64,000 bases of DNA, from NCBI GenBank assembly GCA_027605045.1, contig JAQFWX010000004.1, positions 310,001-374,000 of the forward strand. The letters run 5' to 3'. Made by a program: the position numbers and the translations under genes. Positions 55,267 to 64,000 of this stretch are shown piece after piece (the stretch's first letter is position 1; each line of letters starts with the position of its first letter). Origin of the DNA: Phallus indusiatus. Its lineage: Eukaryota; Basidiomycota; Agaricomycetes; Phallales; Phallaceae. Below the pieces are notes generated by a model. That model was not told the DNA's origin, ran no database searches, and saw only the letters and a list, made by a program, of their open reading frames with translations.

Positions 55267-56460
55267 TCATACACGTTGTTTTTTACTGGGAGAACCTGTG
55301 GCCGACTCATCCTCATCCTCATCCGAAAGTAGAGGTCCGTCTAGAAAGTTCCTCCTCTTCGTAGGACTAACTGGAGCTGGACGCAGTACAGCCACATTCA
55401 AAACCTTGGCATTAATCGAAAGCACTTTGTCTTTATCAAAGTAGTGGGATACCAGACGGAAACGGACTTGGACGAGCGCATTCTTCATCAGAGAGGCAAC
55501 GACCTTAGGTTCGTAAAGTACCTTTCCTTTGTATAAAGGGAACGGTTGCATTGCGTAGCTGAAATGAAGTAAGCCGTCAATAATCCCTACGTTCTGTCAA
55601 GGGTCTTACTCTTTGACAATATCCTTGTAATCCCGTCGTTGATCATCCGTCATTCCGAACGCGGAGGGAGCCACATCGCAGTCCGGATCTTCAATAGCAT
55701 GAACGGGCTCGTCTATGTAACCAGTATCCGGATCTGACACGGGAGCATCCTAAAAGAACCTCATTATCACATTCAACGATCATTGTCTGAATACATTACC
55801 CTTTTTTCAAATACAGGAAATGTGAACCTCAAACCTGTTATGTTTCTTCCTCTCTCCACATCAAACAAATGAGATGACGGCATATCTCCGGCCTTTTTCT
55901 CGAAGTGCTTCATCAACTGGATACATTGCTTGTAAACTTGAAGATACGGATCCGTAGAAGGAGGCCCGCCGATAAAGCTGTATTTCGCGGATGTTAAAGA
56001 ATAGTTTTTGTTGTAATTACCAAATGTGTCCAGATAACATCTACACAAATGTAATACAACTCTGTCGCTCACATGAGTGAAGTTAACGTACCTCTGTGGC
56101 ATCACGCGAAAGCAGCCATAAAAATTAACTGGCTTGTTCTTTTCGGTGTTGTATACTGTTTCCCCGCTTCCATCAGGCGAAGCTTGCCACTTGAAGTTAT
56201 CTGATTTCAACAAAGTGTTGCCGACGAAACCATGTAATGTCTTCATGTGTTCGAAAAGCAAATCAACTTCGCTTTCGTCCAGAGTCTCTGCGGGAGAATC
56301 GCTTGCCAAAGCCGGTTGTTGTACATTAGACGAATCTTTATGAATTATGGCACCGGTATCTACACACAGTATAAATCTCATGGTTTTTGAGATGTATGCG
56401 TTAAAAGATAGACTTACCCGTGTCCTTACTCGCGTCCTTTCCTGTATTGTTTTCAGTCAT
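55267..56460 (-). CDS. Unknown protein with C-terminal basic (nuclear-like) tail
   Basis: The ATG at 56460 gives MTENNTGKDASKDT and exon 2 continues GAIIHKDSSN. The main body has a domain-like region: VDLLFEHMKTLHGFVGNTLLKSDNFKW, KPVNFYGCFRVMPQR, then (after a GTACGT...TGTAG intron) CYLDTFGNYNKNYSLTSAKYSFI and YKQCIQLMKHFEKKAGDM. Further exons give FEKR/DAPVSDPDTGYIDEPVH, MTDDQRRDYKDIVKE and MQPFPLYKGKVLYEPKVVASLMKNALVQVRFRL in sequence. The end is SPTKRRNFLDG...DEDEDESATGSPSKKQRV, suggestive of a nuclear protein. No family recognised. It is first of four minus-strand unknown genes before the Helitron. Confidence 0.6.
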
Positions 56461-56822
56461 AGAGTTGTCTGCAAGACGAGAGGATTTCCGAAGATTGACC
56501 ATATTTTCAATGTCTTCTTTTTCCTTTTTGTTTTTTTATTTCGAGCACTTGGTAAACGGCGGCCCATACCCGTCGATGTGGTCACAGGACGCAACCAAAG
56601 TTCCGCTCGGCTATTCCATTTTAGTCGTAGCGCAAAAAGTGCCATTTCGGATGTCTCGGAATGGTTAGTCAGATGGACAATTATGTGAATGAATTTCACG
56701 GAGATAACGGAAACCGAGGGCAATTCCAATGGCAGTCGGATAGATTGGAGTACCTAGTGTATCATAACTGTTTTTCCATAACGTCTTTATTCCATTGTAA
56801 ATGATAATACGATACACACAAT

Positions 56823-57237
56823 TCAATCTACATTTTCTATTATAGCATTCGCGAGAGGACGTGTGGGAGGTTGCGTGGGAGTATGAACCGTACGAAGCCA
56901 TGGACGGATTACATGAGGATTTGTTTGAGACATCGAAGCATAATGCACGCAGTACCAAAGCACGTTACGTTCACAATCTTTATCGTCAAGGATTGTGACT
57001 ATTTGGTTAGCCGACAGATTTTGTGCAACACTAGCGTTAACATCAAGTGGGCCTGAAAGGAAAAATAATATAGTCATCGTCTGTAGTGAGGTTATACAGA
57101 CGTACGCGCAGGAACCCGATTTTGATTAGATGTATTATCTGCAAAAGCATTGTATAAACCGTCATTGACAATTCCTTTCAACAAAGGTACTCACCACGTT
57201 GGGTTGCAGTCCCATCGGTCGTATCATTGACGGTCAT
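56823..57237 (-). CDS. Small unknown protein, 87 aa, three exons
   Basis: The ATG at 57237 (MTVNDTTDGTATQR) begins exon 1 (57237-57195). A GTGAGT...TGCAG intron leads to exon 2 (57138-57106, DNTSNQNRVPA), and a GTACGT...TTCAG intron to exon 3 (57052-56823). That exon carries PLDVNASVAQNLSANQIVTILDDKD, LWYCVHYASMSQ and a Pro-rich end (HTPTQPPTRPL). Phases agree and there is no internal stop. No signal peptide or membrane helix. The family is not recognised. Confidence 0.55.
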
Positions 57238-57510
57238 GGTAGTTTGCTTCAATCTAAGTCTTTACATACTCATTTAAATATTGTAAGCAGTGTCACATGA
57301 AAGTTACTTATTCCGTGTTCAGGAATTTGTTTAAAAATAGGTATGTTGATCGGGACAAACCGAAGTAATTATCGGATTTCCGACTATAGAGGAGCACAAG
57401 TCCTCGTTTCATGTGACCTTTTATCCATTTATTTTCCTTTATTTAATTGTAGACATATCACAAACAAGTCAAATCACAGTCAAAGACAGAAATCGTATCC
57501 ATATCTAGTC

Positions 57511-58746
57511 TTAATTACCCGTTAAATTCTTGATGATATTCCCCATTACTCGAGGGCTAGTAAGGAATGATTTAAACAATGCTCGACTAGTAAGATAAGA
57601 TAATTCTGACCTTATGCGACCATCTATGACTCGCAAAGTATGTATTGCGTCGTTAACAGAGTCACTCGCGGTCGCTTGTACCTCATTTCCATCATCCACA
57701 ATGAGAGCATTTTCCATCCTCAGATTTGAGAAGATTCCCGTCCGTCTTTCAAAAAACGCTCGTATCGTCCACGAATTCAGAAAGATGTCGTAAGGTATGG
57801 CTGGAGCCCAGAAACGAATGTCAATGGGTAACGAACTTTGAGATACAGGATCGGTTTCGGTGAGCGAGAAGTCTGGGCGGTATTTCCGCAAATCCGCCAC
57901 CACGTTATTTGTTATAGGATCCGTACACCTGATCCTGATTACAAGGCACTTGGAGTCTCCTACTCTACGATCACTGGGTTGTAGTTCCTTGTCGTCCAAA
58001 GCCGGGTGAAGAAAATCACATTGGGTGAAACCTCTGGCACTGTACTTCCTCAGTGCAGGCAGATCTCCATAGCAAATATAGGTTTTCCTCATTTGCAACG
58101 TGCTTGTCGGGAACAAAGATATGGCATACTCCCATGTGATGAAATTCATCACAGCGGCTATTGCATGTGATAGAACTTGAGCACGTCGTCTGCGAAAGGA
58201 AGGAAAGAGATACTCACTGGAATGAAATTGCAAAATCGTATCGAGAGGGCAAAATTTGCATACGATCAGTTGGATGCAACGACGACGCTGATCCACAACA
58301 CGTTCAAGGCCGATGATATCTTGAATCTGCCTGCATTCTTCAATGTAAGGTCCAGTGTCACGTTCGGCGTCGGGAGTAGTTGTGTAACCTATTTCAGTTA
58401 GAATCTGCATGGCGAAGTCCACAGTGCCGGGCCATAGAAAGAGATCCAGGTCTGAGTCAGCCCATTCCACGCCTAAGAAAAACTGCAAAGCTTGTGAGCC
58501 ACTGATATAAAAATCTATTTTTCTTTGCAAGCGGTTAAATGTAGTTATTTGTGTGTCTGTGTCGAAAAACTCTGCAAGAATTCTTTGTAGAGACAGGCGC
58601 TGTTTCAAAACAATCCCAGCCTGATCACGACTCCATGCCGAATATCGATAGAGGGCAACGTTTTCCACCGTCGTTAGCAAGGGGAATAAACGATCGTTTA
58701 GCGTGGGGGGCAGAGATAGCTCAGCGAGGGTCGACAAGACGTTCAT
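57511..58746 (-). CDS. Putative nucleotidyltransferase-fold protein, about 411 aa
   Basis: A single uninterrupted frame. The first genuine ATG is at 58746 (MNVLSTLAELSLPP), nine bases inside the longest frame. Residues about 80-105 read FYISGSQALQFFLG...DSDLDLFLW. A GS followed by a DxD pair is the signature of nucleotidyltransferase-fold proteins, with the acidic pair binding metal. The downstream part (TEIGYTTTPDAERD, IQLIVCKFCPLDTILQFHSS, VMNFITWEYAISLFPTST) fits the fold's later strands and a helical tail. Agaricomycete genomes contain many uncharacterised proteins of this type. The substrate (nucleotide, nucleic acid or protein) cannot be inferred. The third catalytic acid was not identified, so activity is uncertain. 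Confidence 0.55.
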   Translation of the reverse strand: MNVLSTLAELSLPPTLNDRLFPLLTTVENVALYRYSAWSRDQAGIVLKQRLSLQRILAEFFDTDTQITTFNRLQRKIDFYISGSQALQFFLGVEWADSDLDLFLWPGTVDFAMQILTEIGYTTTPDAERDTGPYIEECRQIQDIIGLERVVDQRRRCIQLIVCKFCPLDTILQFHSSEYLFPSFRRRRAQVLSHAIAAVMNFITWEYAISLFPTSTLQMRKTYICYGDLPALRKYSARGFTQCDFLHPALDDKELQPSDRRVGDSKCLVIRIRCTDPITNNVVADLRKYRPDFSLTETDPVSQSSLPIDIRFWAPAIPYDIFLNSWTIRAFFERRTGIFSNLRMENALIVDDGNEVQATASDSVNDAIHTLRVIDGRIRSELSYLTSRALFKSFLTSPRVMGNIIKNLTGN

Positions 58747-59111
58747 ATCGCACACGTTTCGCCTTCAGTACAAGGGGTGACGTTTATATCGATAACTTAG
58801 ATTTTTGTATAATGTCTTCAAGATTAGGGTACAACCTCGCTTTCCCACATCACGGAGGTTGCGGATAATGAGAAAAAAAAACATTTAATACGAGGTTACT
58901 AAACAATGATATTGTTTGTCGGAAAGTTCGGAGCGCCGTTGGACATAGATAATGGTGCGGGGTACACGTGCTTACGGACCTCAACCCCGGATCTACCAAT
59001 GATCGGAACAAACAAAGTTTATCCAATGCATTATACCAAAACTGTTCTTATATGAAGGAAACCGTGTGAAAATTTCTAACAAATACAATTTGGTTTTGGA
59101 GGTTTACAGGT

Positions 59112-59993
59112 CTACCAAATTCTCCAAAATTTACTGTAAGCTTTTAATTCTATAGAGTCTCCTAAGATTTTCCCATGAACAGTGAAAGAACAGGACGCCG
59201 TTTGGCCGATAAGCATTTTTTCAATTTGGCATGTGTGAACGAGGCTGTCTTCAGCCAACCAGACATAGGCCGGATTCGGTTGGTATTCACGTCCATTACT
59301 GTCAAAAACTGAGATAGGGTATTCTTTCGAGTTCCAACAGGTTATAATGGGTTCTGATAACATCTTAAATATGCTTTCAATTAATAGTATATCGGATATA
59401 CCTGTCCTAGTGGCATGTGTAGTGCCATTTGTTGAGTCATCATGTTGGCACGAACCAAGATGATCTGAAATGGCAGTCAGTATACAAATGTTGTATGGAT
59501 TGCTTAAAATATTACGGGAGATAAACGTATCCGGAGGATATATTGGAATTCGTTTATACACCGGGTAAGACACCGAAACTTCGTTTCCCGAAAAGATATC
59601 GTGCTGTACAGATTTTCCCGTTAACATTTCCAAACCACTCGCCAACCTGTCAAAATTAGCACGAAACACGTGTAAATCTTGAACAGTCGAAAGTCGAGCA
59701 CCGCCAGTGACTTTGTAGTAAGGACCTTCGACAGGTACGTTGAAAAAGTTGATGTCGTCAACAATGCCGTTGACGTTGAACAGAGTCTTCGTTTTACTGT
59801 CAAGGACGTGTACTAGGTCTATAACATCTTTGCGGATCAACCATCGAGTGCTGCATTTTCTATGAGTATATATTTTTTATGAAGTTTAAATTTGAGACCT
59901 TTTCCAATTGTTTGCCACATCGAAATCTTCAATCGAATATCCGTAAGTTAACCCGCGATCACCTAAAACGATATCAGTGTAATCTGAATCCAT
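59112..59993 (-). CDS. Unknown protein, 280 aa, two exons
   Basis: Exon 1 (59993-59899) starts MDSDYTDIVLGDRGLTYGYSIEDFD. A 39-bp intron (GTCTCA...CATAG) joins it in phase to exon 2 (59859-59112), which begins KCSTRWLIRKDVIDLVHVLD. The predicted protein is soluble with mixed beta/alpha composition, without signal peptide or membrane helix, and ends SIELKAYSKFWRIW. No domain is recognised. Its start lies about 190 bp from the divergent Helitron transposase start, so the two share a promoter region. Confidence 0.6.
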
Positions 59994-60184
59994 GACAGAA
60001 AAAAGCGCGAGCGGAAGGATGATGAATACAAGGCCTCGAAAGTGTACAAGGGAAGAGTAGTCAATGTCTTTTGTACCAAAACCTAGCGGGAGTCGCGTGC
60101 CTGATCGATTATTTTAATCACCATCGTAGCTCTGTGTGCAGATTAGTAAACATCACATTAGCAACTCCTTCTTATTCATACACT

Positions 60185-63100
60185 ATGGAACACACAGAGC
60201 CTTGGAAACACCTCAGCCTCAAAGAGATTGCCGATTTGAACAAAGACATTCATTGGCCTGCACGTTCGCTACGGACGAAGAGCCAGTTCTTCAAATTGTT
60301 GTCGCAAATGGACGAACGATTGAGCACAGACTTGGAACACCGAGCAGTTCAATTCGTTATACAGAAGAAGCAGGCTAGAGAATCCACAAAGGACGAGAGG
60401 CGTATGCAGAAATTACAGACCAGGCTTGAAAAGATGCGGGACAGTATATTGTTACGTCACGAGAAATTCAATTATATACCTTCGGTGGACAATTACGCTG
60501 TCGACATCGGTGACGAGCGGCGGGACAAAATCGTTACAGAATTCATTGAAGCCACATCATCGAAAAAAGTTCGCCAAGCAGTTTGTTGTTCGTGTGCCGG
60601 GAAATTCAAAGAAAACGATTTGGAGAACATGTTATTGGAAAACATTCCTAACGGCAGATTGCTTCATCCCCAAGAAACTGTTCCCACGCAAACGTTAGTC
60701 GGGGGGATGCTGTTAGAAAATCGAGGAATATTCTTTTTCGGTGGCGAGCGGAGAGCTTATCTTTGTCGTACTTGCTTGAGGGATCTTAAAGGCAATCATA
60801 TACCGAAATTCAGTCTCGCCAATAATATGTGGATTGGGGACATACCTACGGTTCTCGCGGTCCTCACTGTACCCGAACGGTTGTTGATATCCATTTATTA
60901 CCCTGCTGTATACGTGTATAAGCTTTTTCCGAAATCTTTTCGAAGCGGCCAAACGACATTCCTGAATGAAAAACTAAAGGGCAATGTGTCAACATATCGC
61001 CTATCACCCCAACGCATGGCAGACCTTGCTAGTGGCCTGTTAATTCCTCGGAAACCGGCCGTGTTGGCCTCTCTTATATCCATCACGTTGGTAGGACGTA
61101 GACGTTACCCCGAGCAAACTCTTAAAGGACTCTTCCAGATTCGACGTTCTCGAATTGCCGAAGCCATCATTTGGTTAAAGGCGAACAACCCATTTTATCG
61201 AAACGTGTCCATAGACGAGAGTACTTTAAACGATATTCCAGAGGATGGATTGCCAGAGTCTATCGCGGCAAACGTGCGCTTCACGGATGATACTCTACAA
61301 GCCGAGAAAGAACAAGAGACGTACGTGCCGGATCTAGATGCTGTATCAGACTGCGGTAGCGATGTACAAGAATCAGTCATCGAAAGCCTACCGGACGATG
61401 ACCAGCTATTATCGGTCAATGCTGCAGAAGAATGTGTACACGAAGAAGGTATGTTAAATCGACAGTCAAGCGTTGGCGACTACCAATACTAATGTCATCA
61501 TAGTGAAACCTGACATCATACCTATTCGAGAAACCTTTATTGTTGACGTGAATGGGGCGGATATCGATCCCGAAGAATTGTTCTATAATGGCGTTAAGAA
61601 TGCCAGCAGCGATCATCGAAGTTCAGAAGCAGAGCCCAGTTATCATTATCAAAGAGGTACATCATACGTTAACGAATATCCTCGTCGAAATGAGAACGGT
61701 GACTTCTTCGCTGGCAACGAGGACAATCCAAACCATCTCCTAGGATCATTTCCGTATCTGTTCCCATACGGAGCTGGCGGGTTCGAAACTAATAGACCGA
61801 CGCATGTTTCATACGCCGAACACGCAGCATGGGCTCTGCGGTACCACGACGGTCGATTCTCGAAAAACATGACTTTCATGAGCCAAGTTTTTAACGTGTT
61901 ACAAAAGCGGGAAGTTTGTCGATCGGCACAATTGCAGGTAGGTCGGATTCGTAACTATAACCAGATGTACGAATGTGATGTTTCATAGGTGTCACGGCGT
62001 ACATTCCGAAAATACGAGAGTCTGTTTAAGCAGATCACTGTGAAAGATTTACAGCACGCAGCAGAAAGCGGTCGGAAAGGACTTCCGGTAACAGATCCAA
62101 AGATCAAGAAACTGAAGCAACTTATTACTGCAAGTCGAAGGCATGTCATGGGCACGGACGAGAATAAGCAGCGCCTGAGGTCACGTATTTTCGGCATGAC
62201 GGCGATGAAAGGGCCACCTTCTTTATGGATAACTGTGAACTTTTCAGATACAAAGGATCCTTTGGTTCAGGTGTTTGCAGGAGCTGATGTTGACATGGAT
62301 GATTTAAGCAGATCATCTGATTTGAGCGCGGCAGAGATGACGAAAAATGCGACGGAGAATCCAGTGGCGGCGACGAAAGCTTTCTTTTTCATGATGAAGC
62401 TTTTCTTCGAGGTTCTTCTGGGCATCAAAGTGAACACATTCGGACAGCTGAAACGCGAAATGGGTATATTCGGAATAACAGAAAGTTATATCGGTTCTAT
62501 CGAAGCCCAAGGAAGGGGTACACTTCACGTTCATCTTTTGATATGGCTGCACGGATCGACCACTGCCGAAGAAATGCAAACGTTGCTTAAAGATGAAGAT
62601 TTTCGACGTAGAATGGAGAATTTTATCGCTAAAAATATACGGTCTCATGTTGACGGGTTGGACGAGTTATACCTGAAAACAGAATCATCTAAGCAACTGA
62701 AGGTTATGAAGAAAATTGCAACACCGTTCTCACGCCCATTGGATCCTCGTGTACCCGATTTCAAGGAATTGCAAAAGGAGTTTGAATTTGCGTCTGCCAG
62801 AGTTCATCATGTCCACAAATGTACACCGGGAACATGTTTAGTAGTGAAAAAGAAAGGAAAGATGTTGTGCAAACGCAGAGCACCTTGGAAACTATCGGCG
62901 GATACGCGGGTACACGAAGACGGTGAATGGGAGTCTAAACGCACCTTAAAATGGCTCAACACATGGAACATGACAATGATGCAAACCCTGCGCTCTAATC
63001 ATGACATAAAGATATTGACGAATGCAGGCGGGACAAAGGATATGGCATGGTATATGACAAAATACGCCTTGAAACCAAGCGAATTATGTCATAATATAAT

Positions 63101-64000
63101 TGCTCTGCTAGCAACGAGTTATGCCATAAATCAAGAGAACATGAAGAATACGCCAAGCCTTCGTGACGCGAACATCAAAATGCTATCCCAGTGTCTCAAT
63201 ACGCTAGGACGATATCAGGAATTGTCCTCGCATCAAATAGCAGCACATTTAATGGGGTTCGGAGATAGATTTGAATCCCATACGTTCGTTCCAATCCATC
63301 TGCGGTCGTTGATGTGGTCGTGTAAAGAGCAATTCCCCGAACTCAAAGAGTATGTGCATAATAATGTATTGACAATACGGTACTTTTACCTTTAAACATT
63401 TTTAGTTCTACTGTTTACGAATCAGGTCAAGGCGGGAGATCGTTTACAGTGTACGAGGTACGTTCAAACATAGTTCCTTTGTCCAAACGAAAACCAATAT
63501 CAATGCACCGTTTCAGGCGAATGACGATGAAGACATGTTGACATTAAGACCTGATTCTTCGACAGCGGAATCCGAAATGAAGACAGAGCTTCTGGACTAT
63601 ATGAACCGAGGTCACCTGCTCGAATCGTTCAGTTTCTTATTGTTTATGCTAGAAACATATGAAGGAAGAAAGCATACGGTCAAGGAAGAGCAAATCCGTC
63701 ATGCTCGAATACCGTACTTGGATAATCTGGAACTGTATAGAGGACGCGTACGGATTCTGCGAAACATAAACGCGGAGATTATGCCGGACTTTTTGGGGTC
63801 ATGGCCACCGAGAAACAATATGCCAGAATGCCGTGAAATGTATTGTTGTACAATGCTCGCCTTATTGAAGCCTTGGAGATCTTGGGGTGACCTTAAAGAA
63901 GGCTTCGAGACATGGGACGAGGCATTCACGGTTTTCACGTCAAGTTGCAGTCAACGATGTAGGAATATTTTAAATAACATTCAGTTCTACTACGACAGTC
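60185..64000 (+). CDS. Helitron Rep/helicase transposase, N-terminal (Rep) half
   Basis: The ATG at 60185 gives MEHTEPWKHLSLKEIADLNK. The first exon ends at 61448 and includes a zinc-binding region (CCSCAGKF ... LCRTCLRDLKGNHIPKFSLANN). A GTATGT...ATAG intron joins 61504-61937 (HLLGSFPYLFPYGAGGFE). A GTAGGT...ATAG intron then leads to 61989 onward, with FGMTAMKGPPSLWITVNFSD, GSIEAQGRGTLHVHLLIWLHG (HUH motif, metal-binding His pair) and MAWYMTKYALKPSE (paired catalytic tyrosines). This is a rolling-circle Rep nuclease that cuts and joins single-stranded element ends. The PIF1-like helicase half should follow beyond the window. Exons after 63360 continue in frame with small introns (STVYESGQGGRSFTVYE then ANDDEDMLTLRPDSS). 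Confidence 0.9.

Overview
The window is eukaryotic and almost certainly from a filamentous basidiomycete fungus (Agaricomycete). Genes are cut by many very short introns (about 45-65 bp, GTRNGY donors, CTAAC/CTGAC-like branch sites, YAG acceptors). The gene families are typical of mushroom-forming fungi: a heme-thiolate peroxygenase, secreted LysM proteins, an F-box/leucine-rich protein, an APH-type kinase, a histidine acid phosphatase, a BBE-like FAD oxidase and a Helitron. No rRNA, tRNA or CRISPR array was recognised. Most gene models were spliced by eye: the hAT transposase, peroxygenase, FAD oxidase and several small genes stay in frame across every intron. Others are marked as uncertain.

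Layout. 0.5-8 kb: hydrophobic minus-strand genes, including a spliced multi-pass membrane protein (1793-3246), a decayed APH kinase, a DUF7770-like gene with an in-frame stop, and an intact F-box gene. 8.5-14 kb: a tandem duplication carrying two secreted two-LysM genes, followed by an inverted copy of the promoter and first exon of the membrane-protein gene. 14-19.6 kb: mostly non-coding, with one 42-residue secreted-peptide gene. 19.6-21.1 kb: an unspecific peroxygenase gene.

21.3-31.9 kb is a transposon stack. A full-length Tad-like LINE on the minus strand is bounded by 14-bp target-site duplications. It was split by a 3.5-kb hAT element with 8-bp duplications and an apparently intact transposase gene. 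It lies 3 bp from a 1.07-kb non-autonomous hAT-like element with its own 8-bp duplication.

32-49 kb holds mainly housekeeping and transport genes on the minus strand: a Q-rich regulator-like gene with an internal stop, an MFS monocarboxylate-type transporter, a phytase-like phosphatase with a 9-nt exon, a ubiquitin protease with a membrane anchor, a 72-residue small protein, and a DNAJC28/DUF1992 protein. 52.5-54.7 kb: an intact BBE-like FAD oxidase. 55-60 kb: four minus-strand genes of unknown function, one with a nucleotidyltransferase-like signature. 60.2 kb to the end: the Rep half of a Helitron transposase, cut by the window edge.

Together this is an accessory, repeat-rich stretch. Secreted genes that could act on chitin, aromatics, phytate and carbohydrates sit between transposons, and several neighbouring genes show recent damage or duplication.
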